Source of the DNA: DASSTJ01 sp035707965
GTDB lineage: Bacteria > Actinomycetota > Actinomycetes > Actinomycetales > Angustibacteraceae
Assembly (NCBI GenBank): GCA_035707965.1
Contig: DASSTJ010000214.1
Span: 1-22,471, forward strand
DNA: 22,471 nucleotides
Direction of reading: 5' to 3'
The position numbers and the translations under genes are program-made. This document shows positions 7,445 to 13,187 of this stretch, piece by piece. The notes under the pieces were generated by a model, which ran no database searches, had not been told where the DNA came from, and was given only the letters and a program-made list of their open reading frames with translations. How positions within the stretch are numbered: position 1 is the first letter of the stretch; every line of letters starts with the position of its first letter.

Positions 7445-8245
7445 TCACGGCGCGCGCGGGGGAGGCACGTCGTCGAACGTGCTCGAGTAACGAGGGAGCG
7501 ACGACAAGCGGTTGAACGGCCACACGATCACGAAGGCCCGGCCGGTGACGTCGGCGATGGGCACCGATCCCGTGTTGCCGTGCCCGTCGTCGTGGTACCG
7601 GGAGTCGCTCGACATCTGGCGGTGGTCACCCATCACCCAGACCCGTCCCGGGGGCACGGTGATGTCGAACTGGCGCTCCGAGGGCACGTTGCCGTCGAAC
7701 ACGTACGGCTCGTTGACCGCCCTGCCGTTGATCGACAGGCGTCCCTGCGCGTCGCAGCACACCACGTGGTCACCGGGCAAGCCGATGAGCCGCTTGATCA
7801 GGTGGTTGTTGGAGTCCTCGGGCAGGAGGCCGACGAAGGTCAGAGCCGACCGCAGCGCCTTGCGGACCGGCCCGTCGTCCGGCGGCGGTGTCGGGTCGAG
7901 CCAGCCGCCCGGGTCGGTGAAGACGATGACGTCCCCGCGCTGCAGGTGGAACGGACCGGGAGTGAGCTTGCTGACGACCACCCGGTCGCCCACGTCCAGC
8001 GTGCTCTCCATGGAGACGGACGGGATGTAGAACGCCTGCACCAGGAACGTCTTGACCAGCAGCGAGAGCACCAGAGCGATGCCGACCACCACGACGGTCT
8101 CGCGAACCGCGACCAGCAGTCCCGTCGTGCGGCGCGGCTGGCGAGGCTGGGTCAGCCGTCGCGGCTGGGGGCTCTCGTCGGTGCCCTCCTCGGCCGCAGG
8201 ATGCTCCTCGAGCGAGGCGTCACCCGGCTCGGGCCCCTCAGTCAT
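7445..8245 (-). CDS. lepB: Signal peptidase I, second of a tandem pair
   Basis: Membrane serine protease that removes signal peptides from exported proteins on the outer face of the membrane. The 266-residue protein has a Pro/Glu-rich cytoplasmic N-terminus, one membrane segment (about 46-68), then the catalytic Ser78 in a PSVSMESTL box and the general-base Lys151 in NHLIKRLIGLPGD. The GDHRQMSSDSR box lies near 205. The serine box departs from the usual SGSMEPTL: Val before the catalytic Ser and Ser in place of Pro. It may therefore differ in substrate choice from the paralog just upstream. The ATG at 8245 overlaps the end of that paralog by 8 bases and has GAGGA six bases upstream. Tandem SPase genes between rplS and rnhB are known in Streptomyces. 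Confidence 0.94.
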   Translation of the reverse strand: MTEGPEPGDASLEEHPAAEEGTDESPQPRRLTQPRQPRRTTGLLVAVRETVVVVGIALVLSLLVKTFLVQAFYIPSVSMESTLDVGDRVVVSKLTPGPFHLQRGDVIVFTDPGGWLDPTPPPDDGPVRKALRSALTFVGLLPEDSNNHLIKRLIGLPGDHVVCCDAQGRLSINGRAVNEPYVFDGNVPSERQFDITVPPGRVWVMGDHRQMSSDSRYHDDGHGNTGSVPIADVTGRAFVIVWPFNRLSSLPRYSSTFDDVPPPRAP

Positions 8246-8975
8246 GGTCCGTCCTCACGTCGCCGGGAGCCGCCATCTCGTCGGTACCCCCCAGGCGGTT
8301 CAACGGCCAGAAGCGGACAAGGACCTTGCCGATCACGCGGTCGAGCGGAACGGTACCGCCACCGGGGTCGCCGAGATGCGCACGGGAGTCCGCGGAGTCG
8401 CTGCGGTGGTCGCCCATCACCCACAGGCGCCCCGGGGGCACGACGACGTCGAACGTGTCGGTGCTCGCCGCGTCGCCGGGCATGACGTACGGCTCGTCAA
8501 CTGGCTGGTTGTTCACGGTGAGCCGGCCCTGTGCGTCGCAGCAGATGACGTGGTCGCCAGGCAGACCGATGACCCGCTTCACGAAGTCGCGCTCGGAGGG
8601 CGCCACCCCGAGGAACGAACCGGCCGCACCCCCGATGCGCCCGAGGATCGAGTCGCCGCCGGTGCTGACGTCGCTGCGCGCGAACGAGCCGCGCCCGTCG
8701 AACACGATCACGTCGCCCCGCCGCACGTCCCCCAGCCGGTACGACAGCTTCGACACCAGCACGCGGTCACCGACGTGCAGCGTCGGCTCCATCGAGCCCG
8801 ACGGGATGTAGAACGCCTGGACGACGAGCAGCCGCACCAGCAGCGTGATGGCGAGCGCGACCCCGACGAGCACGAGAAGCTCGCGCGTCCACCGGCGGGC
8901 GTGACCGGACGGCTCGAGGACGGCTGACGCCTCGACCGCGTCGTCCCGCACCACCTCGGCACCCCCGGCGTCCAT
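8238..8975 (-). CDS. lepB: Signal peptidase I, first of a tandem pair
   Basis: A 245-residue type I signal peptidase with an acidic cytoplasmic N-terminus, one membrane segment (about 31-53), the canonical serine box PSGSMEPTL with Ser61, and Lys133 in DFVKRVIGLPGD. The GDHRSDSADSR box follows near 200. It shares long stretches with the next gene (VVQAFYIPS, HVICCDAQGRL, PPGR-WVMGDHR), so the two arose by duplication. The start is the ATG at 8975. Upstream codons continue open to 9167 but are Arg/Ser/Pro rich and overlap the rplS end. A TAGGGT box lies seven bases before this ATG, with no Shine-Dalgarno, which suggests a leaderless message that begins the lepB-to-dgt run. Confidence 0.94.
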   Translation of the reverse strand: MDAGGAEVVRDDAVEASAVLEPSGHARRWTRELLVLVGVALAITLLVRLLVVQAFYIPSGSMEPTLHVGDRVLVSKLSYRLGDVRRGDVIVFDGRGSFARSDVSTGGDSILGRIGGAAGSFLGVAPSERDFVKRVIGLPGDHVICCDAQGRLTVNNQPVDEPYVMPGDAASTDTFDVVVPPGRLWVMGDHRSDSADSRAHLGDPGGGTVPLDRVIGKVLVRFWPLNRLGGTDEMAAPGDVRTDHD

Positions 8976-8982
8976 CACGACG

Positions 8983-8988
8983 ACCCTA
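8983..8988 (-). promoter_or_regulatory. Candidate -10 (TAGGGT) opening the lepB-to-dgt run
   Basis: TAGGGT on the minus strand fits TANNNT and is followed by seven bases (CGTCGTG) to the ATG at 8975. Transcription would start at or beside the start codon. No convincing -35 is visible. Seven tightly packed genes lie downstream with no other obvious promoter until the dnaG box. Confidence 0.42.
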
Positions 8989-8994
8989 TCGCCG

Positions 8995-9038
8995 CGCTGC
9001 GCGGACGCAGGTCGACGCGCACGCGAGACAGCGCAGCG
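8995..9038 (-). terminator. Inverted repeat after rplS, possible terminator
   Basis: CGCTGCGC (8995-9002) and GCGCAGCG (9031-9038) are perfect 8-base complements with a 28-base loop. They lie between the rplS stop at 9073 and the lepB promoter. A tighter alternative, CCGCG/CGCGG with a 3-base loop (8992-9004), overlaps it. No U-run is present. Confidence 0.3.
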
Positions 9039-9072
9039 GGGTACGCAGGGAGGGCCGGGCCAGCGGTGCGGG

Positions 9073-9432
9073 TCAGCGCGCGACCGGCGTCTCGCGCTTC
9101 TCCTTGATCTTCGCGGCCTTGCCGCGCAGGTCGCGCAGGTAGTAGAGCTTCGCGCGACGGACGTCACCGTGAGTGACGACCTCGATCTTGTCGATGATGG
9201 GCGAGTGCACCGGGAAGGTGCGCTCGACGCCGACGCCGAAGCTCACCTTGCGGACGGTGAACGTCTCACGGACGCCGTCGCCCTGGCGGCGGATGACCGC
9301 ACCCTGGAAGACCTGGACGCGCGAACGGTTGCCCTCGATGACCTTGACGTGCACCTTCAGGGTGTCGCCGGCGCGGAACTCGGGGACGTCGTCCCGGAGG
9401 CTGGCGGCATCGACGGAGTCGAGGATGTGCAT
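9073..9432 (-). CDS. rplS: 50S ribosomal protein L19
   Basis: A 119-residue protein with the whole L19 signature: an HILDSVDAASLRDDVPEFRAGDTLKVHVKV start, EGNRSRVQVFQGAVI near 34-48, FTVRKVSFGVGVERTFPVHSP near 58-78, and a basic AKLYYLRDLRGKAAKIKEKR end. It sits at the 30S/50S interface. The start is the ATG at 9432; nine open codons upstream are not part of the family. A weak GAGAAAG lies about ten bases upstream. It follows trmD after 145 bases of structured leader rather than directly, so its expression is probably adjusted separately from rpsP-trmD. Confidence 0.97.
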   Translation of the reverse strand: MHILDSVDAASLRDDVPEFRAGDTLKVHVKVIEGNRSRVQVFQGAVIRRQGDGVRETFTVRKVSFGVGVERTFPVHSPIIDKIEVVTHGDVRRAKLYYLRDLRGKAAKIKEKRETPVAR

Positions 9433-9450
9433 GGCGCGTCGCTTTCTCGC

Positions 9451-9577
9451 CGGTGCCACAGGTCACCGACGGCAGGTCGTGGTCTGAATGGGCGGCCACG
9501 GGCGCGGATGAGCATCACCCCTGTGGCGGGGACGCTGGCCGAGCGTGGCGCGACTGCCCAGTCTGCCACAGGAGGGG
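9451..9577 (-). promoter_or_regulatory. rplS leader with three mutually competing pairing arms
   Basis: The leader between trmD and rplS holds TGCCACAGG twice on the plus strand (9454-9462 and 9564-9572) and its complement CCTGTGGC once in between (9520-9527). In minus-strand RNA the middle arm can pair over 8 bases with either outer arm, but not both. The downstream arm also sits in the loop of a small CGGTG/CACCG hairpin (9451-9455 with 9464-9468), and ACGCT/AGCGT (9532-9536 with 9542-9546) forms another hairpin inside. This layout could be an attenuator or L19-feedback leader. It could also be two protein-binding repeats or a trmD terminator overlapping the rplS promoter. Function not shown. 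Confidence 0.38.
9560..9565 (-). promoter_or_regulatory. Possible -10 (CAGACT, with upstream TGG) for rplS
   Basis: TGGCAGACT on the minus strand resembles an extended -10 and overlaps the outermost pairing arm of the rplS leader. A start near 9553 would give a leader of about 120 bases that lacks the outer arm, unlike read-through RNA from trmD. Weak evidence. Confidence 0.28.
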
Positions 9578-10330
9578 TCAGACGCTGAAATCGCTGGCCT
9601 CGGTCTGCTGCTCGCGCTCGTGGCGGTCCAACAAGTCGGGACGCCGCTCGGCCGTCCGCCGCACGCGCTCCTCGTGGCGCCATCGGGCGACGTTGCCGTG
9701 GTGGCCCGACAGCAGCACCTGCGGCACGTCCAGCCCTCGCCACGACGGCGGCTTCGTGTAGACCGGGTACTCGAGCAGACCGCCCTCGTGGCTCTCCTCG
9801 ACGAGGCTCTCGGCGTTGCCGACGACCCCGGGCAACAACCGCACCACGGCCTCGATCACGGCGAGAGCCGCCACCTCACCGCCGTTGAGAACGTAGTCGC
9901 CGAGGCTGAGGGGCAGCACGGGGCCGCGCGTGGCGGCGTCGACCAGCACCCGCTCGTCGATGCCCTCGTAGCGACCGCAGGCGAACGCCAGCCACGGCTC
10001 CTCGGCCAGCCGGTGCGCCGTCGCCTGGACGAACCGCTCCCCCGACGGGCTCGGCACGACGAGCAGCGGCACGGCGGCGTCGTCCCCCAAGGCCACCCGT
10101 CCGGCCTGCCGTACGTGGTCTAGCGCCTCGCCCCAGGGCTCCGGCCGCATTACCATGCCGGCGCCTCCGCCGTAGGGCGTGTCGTCGACGGTGCGGTGCC
10201 GGTCGTGCGTGAAGTCGCGCAGGTCGTGGACGGCGAGGTCGACGAGGCCCTGCTCGCGCGCCTTGCCGATGAGCGACAGCTCGAGGGGCCTCAGGTAGTC
10301 CGGGAAGATCGTGACGACGTCGAGGCGCAT
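9578..10330 (-). CDS. trmD: tRNA (guanine-N1)-methyltransferase TrmD
   Basis: Methylates G37 beside the anticodon, which prevents +1 frameshifting; acts as a dimer with a trefoil-knot AdoMet site. The 250-residue product has VVTIFPDYL (5-13), PYGGGAGMVM (52-61), GRYEGIDERV (119-128), SLGDYVLNGGE (142-152) and YTKPPSWRG near 191-199. By comparison with the E. coli segment EDSFAEGLLD, the position of the catalytic Asp169 is Glu179 here (EESHEGGLLE), a conservative change worth checking. The ATG at 10330 overlaps the rimM stop by one base (TGATG), so the two are coupled. The last 15 residues are polar and probably disordered. Confidence 0.96.
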   Translation of the reverse strand: MRLDVVTIFPDYLRPLELSLIGKAREQGLVDLAVHDLRDFTHDRHRTVDDTPYGGGAGMVMRPEPWGEALDHVRQAGRVALGDDAAVPLLVVPSPSGERFVQATAHRLAEEPWLAFACGRYEGIDERVLVDAATRGPVLPLSLGDYVLNGGEVAALAVIEAVVRLLPGVVGNAESLVEESHEGGLLEYPVYTKPPSWRGLDVPQVLLSGHHGNVARWRHEERVRRTAERRPDLLDRHEREQQTEASDFSV

Positions 10331-10863
10331 CAGACGTCCTCGCCGTCCGCCTCGTCGACGTCGAACATGCCGCCCGGAGGTTCGAGGACGACCCGGCCAC
10401 CGGCGATGTCGACGACCGGCACCAGTGCGGTCACGAACGGCACGAGCACCGTCGTGCTGCGCGGACCGCGCGTCGGCCGTACCTCGAGCAGGTCCTGGGC
10501 GCCGCCGGTGAGCAGGCCCGACACCTCGCCCAGCACCGTGCCGTCCGCACGCTCCGCCCGCAGCCCGACGAGCTCCTCGTCGTACCAGGCGTCGGGCTCG
10601 TCGGACGCCTCCGCGTCGACGAGCAGCATCGTGCCTCGCAGCTCCTCGGCCGCCGTCCGGTCGTCGACCCCCTCGAACCCCAGCAGCAGCACGCCGTTGT
10701 TCTCGCGCACCGAGCGCAAGGTGAGCGGTCCGTGCGACACCGGGTTGGTCGTGAACCGTGCTCCGTCGACGAACCGCTGCTCAGGCACGTCGGTGCGCAC
10801 CTCGACGGTCACCTCGCCGCGCAGCCCGTGCGCACGTCCGATGCGGGCGACCACGCGGTCCAT
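10330..10863 (-). CDS. rimM: Ribosome maturation factor RimM
   Basis: Assists late assembly of the 30S head and binds S19. The 177-residue protein has the RimM N-terminal barrel (ARIGRAHGLRGEVTVEVRTD, residues 6-25) and a C-terminal PRC-barrel (DAWYDEELVGLRAERADGTVLGEV near 91-114; DLLEVRP near 123-129; LVPFVTALVPVVDIAGGRVVLEPPGG near 140-165). The acidic tail EADGEDV is short. A clear GGAGGAG lies five bases before the ATG at 10863. It is separated from khpA by 127 bases that hold a strong hairpin and a -10-like box, so rimM-trmD may be partly uncoupled from rpsP-khpA. Confidence 0.95.
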   Translation of the reverse strand: MDRVVARIGRAHGLRGEVTVEVRTDVPEQRFVDGARFTTNPVSHGPLTLRSVRENNGVLLLGFEGVDDRTAAEELRGTMLLVDAEASDEPDAWYDEELVGLRAERADGTVLGEVSGLLTGGAQDLLEVRPTRGPRSTTVLVPFVTALVPVVDIAGGRVVLEPPGGMFDVDEADGEDV

Positions 10864-10903
10864 GCGTCTCCTCCGAGCTCGGGCTGGGTGCTGCGACGTG
10901 CTG

Positions 10904-10909
10904 AGGGTA
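10904..10909 (-). promoter_or_regulatory. Possible -10 (TACCCT) for rimM-trmD
   Basis: TACCCT on the minus strand lies just after the 14-base-pair hairpin and about 40 bases before the rimM ATG, leaving room for a leader with the GGAGGAG site. Any -35 would fall inside the hairpin. Weak support. Confidence 0.33.
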
Positions 10910-10921
10910 GTGACAACGACG

Positions 10922-10961
10922 ACGCCGGACGTCGGTCAGCGGGCTGTCCGACGTCCGGCGT
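10922..10961 (-). terminator. Strong hairpin between khpA and rimM (terminator or attenuator)
   Basis: ACGCCGGACGTCGG (10922-10935) is a perfect 14-base complement of CCGACGTCCGGCGT (10948-10961). The 12-base loop can form three more pairs (CAG/CTG) around CGGG. It is the strongest hairpin seen in the window and lies inside what is usually a single rpsP-khpA-rimM-trmD unit. No U-run follows on the minus strand, so it could be a terminator, an attenuator or an RNA-stability element. Confidence 0.52.
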
Positions 10962-10990
10962 GGTTGCCGTGCGTGCTCGTGCGGTGCGTG

Positions 10991-11233
10991 CTAGCGGCGG
11001 CGGTCCGTGTCGACGATGTCGATGCGCACCGAGCGCCCGTTGGCGAGGGCACCGACCACCGTGCGCAGCGCCTTGGCGGTGCGCCCGGAGCGGCCGATCA
11101 CCCGACCGAGGTCGTCCGGGTGCACCCGGACCTCGAGCATCTCGCCACGGCGGTTGTTCTGCCGACGGACCTCGACGTCGTCCGGGTGCTCGACGATGCC
11201 GCGGACGAGGTGGTCGAGCGCCTCCTCCAGCAT
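10991..11233 (-). CDS. khpA: KH-domain RNA-binding protein KhpA
   Basis: An 80-residue single type-II KH domain, equivalent to M. tuberculosis Rv2908c. The GRSG loop (residues 47-50, within DLGRVIGRSGRTAKALR) is the RNA-contacting motif. Members bind RNA with the partner KhpB/Jag and affect cell division and small-RNA behaviour in other bacteria; KhpB is not in this window. The ATG at 11233 is two bases after the rpsP stop (TGAGCATG), so translation is probably coupled. Length and position between rpsP and rimM are typical. Confidence 0.94.
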   Translation of the reverse strand: MLEEALDHLVRGIVEHPDDVEVRRQNNRRGEMLEVRVHPDDLGRVIGRSGRTAKALRTVVGALANGRSVRIDIVDTDRRR

Positions 11234-11235
11234 GC

Positions 11236-11790
11236 TCAGGCCTTCGCCTCGTCTGCCGCCGGCTCGGACGCGGCCGGGGTCTCGGCGGCCTCCGCCGTGG
11301 GCTCGTCAGCCTTGGCCTCGTCAGCCTTCGCCTCGTCAGCCTTCGCCTCGTCAGCCTTGGCGTGGTCAGCCGCGCTCTCGTCAGCCTTGGGCTCGGCCTT
11401 CTTGGTGGCCTTCTTCCTGGCGGTGGTCGCACCCTCCTTGGGCTCGAGCGAGGCCTGCTTGGCGGCCGCGTCGAAGAGCGCGTTGCGGTCGGGCTTCGGC
11501 TCCGCGGTGCGCAGCGTGCCCTCGGCGCCCGGGAGGCCCTTGAACTTCTGCCAGTCGCCGGTGACCTTCAGCAGGGCGAGCACCTGCTCGGTCGGCTGCG
11601 CGCCGACGCCGAGCCAGTACTGCACGCGCTCGCTGTCGATGTCGATGAGCGACGGCTCCTGCGTGGGGTGGTACTTGCCGATCTCCTCGATCGCACGACC
11701 ATCACGCTTGGTGCGCGAGTCGGCGACGACGACGCGGTAGTACGGGGCCCGGATCTTGCCCAGGCGCTTGAGACGGATCTTGACGGCCAC
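11236..11790 (-). CDS. rpsP: 30S ribosomal protein S16 with a long repetitive tail
   Basis: Residues 1-85 are a standard S16 (AVKIRLKRLGKIRAPYYRVVVADSR, then GRAIEEIGKYHPTQEP and a WLGVGAQPTEQV segment), a small-subunit assembly protein. Residues 86-184 are an extension: a Lys-rich part (ARKKATKKAEPK near 124-135), then AKADE repeated four times (144-163) and an Ala/Glu/Pro end. Actinobacterial S16 proteins often have tails, but this one is long, giving 184 residues against about 80-90 in E. coli. The GTG at 11790 is chosen because it begins the family sequence, with CAGGAG about 11 bases upstream. The frame is open far upstream into the next gene region, but without conserved sequence. First gene of the rpsP-trmD group. 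Confidence 0.96.
   Translation of the reverse strand: MAVKIRLKRLGKIRAPYYRVVVADSRTKRDGRAIEEIGKYHPTQEPSLIDIDSERVQYWLGVGAQPTEQVLALLKVTGDWQKFKGLPGAEGTLRTAEPKPDRNALFDAAAKQASLEPKEGATTARKKATKKAEPKADESAADHAKADEAKADEAKADEAKADEPTAEAAETPAASEPAADEAKA
11302..11361. repeat. Four tandem 15-bp units in the rpsP tail
   Basis: The unit CTCGTCAGCCTTSGC (plus strand, S = C or G) occurs four times without gaps at 11302, 11317, 11332 and 11347. A fifth, degenerate copy follows. Each unit encodes five residues (AKADE register) of the S16 tail. The near-perfect identity suggests recent expansion by slippage or unequal exchange. Confidence 0.9.
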
Positions 11791-11918
11791 GGGTGTGGTG
11801 ACTCCTGAATCTGGTGGGGGTGAGCGCGGACGGCTCCCGGGTGGGGACACGGTGCCAGCGCGCTCGGGACACGACCATGGCCGGAGAGAGGGGCCGACCA
11901 GGCCGGGTACGGTCCACC

Positions 11919-11924
11919 ATTCTG
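11919..11924 (-). promoter_or_regulatory. Possible -10 (CAGAAT, with upstream TGG) for rpsP
   Basis: TGGCAGAAT on the minus strand resembles an extended -10. A start near 11912 would give a leader of about 120 bases before the rpsP GTG. Short GGCC repeats in this leader form only weak hairpins. The remaining intergenic bases up to the upstream gene hold the terminator-like repeats listed separately. Confidence 0.33.
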
Positions 11925-11969
11925 CCAGATCGCGGCCGCCCCGCTGTACGAGCCCACTCGGTGGCGTTC

Positions 11970-12008
11970 GCGGTGGATGACTACCGCCTGACGGGAGCGA
12001 TCCACCGC
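11970..12008 (-). terminator. Hairpin after the GNAT/kinase gene
   Basis: GCGGTGGAT (11970-11978) pairs perfectly with ATCCACCGC (12000-12008) around a 21-base loop, between the GNAT/kinase stop at 12039 and the rpsP promoter region. A weaker CCGCC/GGCGG hairpin (12013-12017 with 12034-12038) starts right at the stop codon. Together they probably end the ffh-amidohydrolase-GNAT transcript. No U-run is seen. Confidence 0.45.
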
Positions 12009-12038
12009 ACTGCCGCCAAAGCCGTCTCCGAAGGGCGG

Positions 12039-13187
12039 TCAGCGGGTGGCGGCGCGGGCCGCGAGCGCGAGGCGCACCACCGCTCGTCGGTCGAGCGGGG
12101 CACTCGTGTCGACCCGCAGCACCGTGCCGAAGGCCAGCGGTCGAGCGGCAGCCGGCGCGTCTGTGTCCCACCACGGCAACCCCCGTTGCGGCCCGTGAAC
12201 GGCGTGACGCTCGTGGGCACGCCCCTCGTACCGCGCCTGCGCCACCGCGGGTGGTACGTCGCACCAGACCTCCACGGACTCCCCCGGGCTCACGCCAGCG
12301 CGCTGCAGCCCGTCGGCGACCAGCTGGAGGTCGTCCACCGCCCACCAGCTCTCCACGACGGCGCCCCACGGGCAGGTCCCGAGCAGGCTCCACAGCGACT
12401 CGGCGGCACCGGCGCCGAGCCACGACCCACTGCCCTGCGCGCGCTCCAGCACGTCGGGCGGCAGGTGATCCGCCACCGTCTCCTTGATCGTGTCCTTCGA
12501 CAGCAGGGGCAGGCCGAGCTCGTCGGCGAGGGCAGCGGCCAGCGTGGTCTTGCCCGAGCCGGGCAGCCCGCCGACGAGGACGACGACCCTGCGGCGTTCC
12601 GGGCGGCGGTAGGGTTCCGCCGGCCACTCCTCGATCGTCAGCGCGTACCGCTCGTGGTCGCGCCAGTCCTCACGTCCGTCGGGGCCGCCGAGGCGCAGCA
12701 TGCGGGGCGTGAAGCCCTCGTGGCGGAACCCGAGGGAGCGCAGCACGCCCGCCGACGTGACGTTGCCCGGCTGCACGCTGGCCTCGAGACGGTGCAGGCC
12801 CATGCCACCCCGGTCACCCGGGGTCAGCGCGACGCCGACCACGAGAGCGAGCCCCTCTCGGAACAGACCCCGCCCCGCGTACGGGTCGTACGCGTCGTAA
12901 CCGAGCGACCCGGACTGGAAACGGCCCCGCACCACGTTGGTCACGTTGATCTTGCCGACGACGCCGTGCTCACCCTCGGGGTCCAGCGCCACCACGAGGA
13001 ACGTGCGGTGCACGTCGGACTGCGCGTCGATGTGCCGCAGGATGTCGTCGGGGTCGACCGGGTTCCAGCGCGACAGCCGTGCCTGCGACAGCTCGACCGC
13101 CCGCCGGTACGGCTGCGCGTCCTCGCGTCGCACCGGACGCACGGTCACCCGGGACCCGGTCGCGGTCAGCGGGGGACGCGCGCTCAC
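12039..13187 (-). CDS. Fusion protein: GNAT acetyltransferase domain plus P-loop kinase/ATPase domain
   Basis: One uninterrupted frame of 382 residues with two domains. Residues about 10-190 look like a RimJ/RimL-type N-acetyltransferase: VTVRPVRREDAQPYRRAV at the start, GYDAYDPYAGRGLFREGLALVV near 97-118, and LHRLEASVQPGNVTSAGVLRSLGF near 131-154, the classic acetyl-CoA-site order. Residues about 198-382 are a P-loop kinase of the AAA_33 or Zeta-toxin-like group, with Walker A GGLPGSGKT (206-214), a SKDTIKE segment (231-237) and an Arg-rich lid (ARYEGRAHERH, 318-328). Substrates are unknown; acetylation of a protein or amino-sugar and small-molecule phosphorylation are possible. The GTG at 13187 makes a GTGA overlap with the amidohydrolase stop. 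A second GTG lies directly upstream. The unit ends at a hairpin before rpsP. Confidence 0.8.
   Translation of the reverse strand: MSARPPLTATGSRVTVRPVRREDAQPYRRAVELSQARLSRWNPVDPDDILRHIDAQSDVHRTFLVVALDPEGEHGVVGKINVTNVVRGRFQSGSLGYDAYDPYAGRGLFREGLALVVGVALTPGDRGGMGLHRLEASVQPGNVTSAGVLRSLGFRHEGFTPRMLRLGGPDGREDWRDHERYALTIEEWPAEPYRRPERRRVVVLVGGLPGSGKTTLAAALADELGLPLLSKDTIKETVADHLPPDVLERAQGSGSWLGAGAAESLWSLLGTCPWGAVVESWWAVDDLQLVADGLQRAGVSPGESVEVWCDVPPAVAQARYEGRAHERHAVHGPQRGLPWWDTDAPAAARPLAFGTVLRVDTSAPLDRRAVVRLALAARAATR

Noticed and set aside
6743..8485. A 580-codon plus-strand open frame opposite rnhB and lepB
   Set aside because: It lies antisense to well-supported genes with catalytic residues in place, and has no recognisable motif or start signal.
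11791..12038. Riboswitch or long structured leader upstream of rpsP
   Set aside because: Only short GGCC self-complementary stems and the terminator-like repeats of the previous gene are seen. No known riboswitch core was recognised.
11791..12627. Long upstream extension of the rpsP frame
   Set aside because: It would overlap most of the GNAT/kinase C-terminal domain, which has clear motifs. The S16 family sequence begins exactly at the GTG at 11790.
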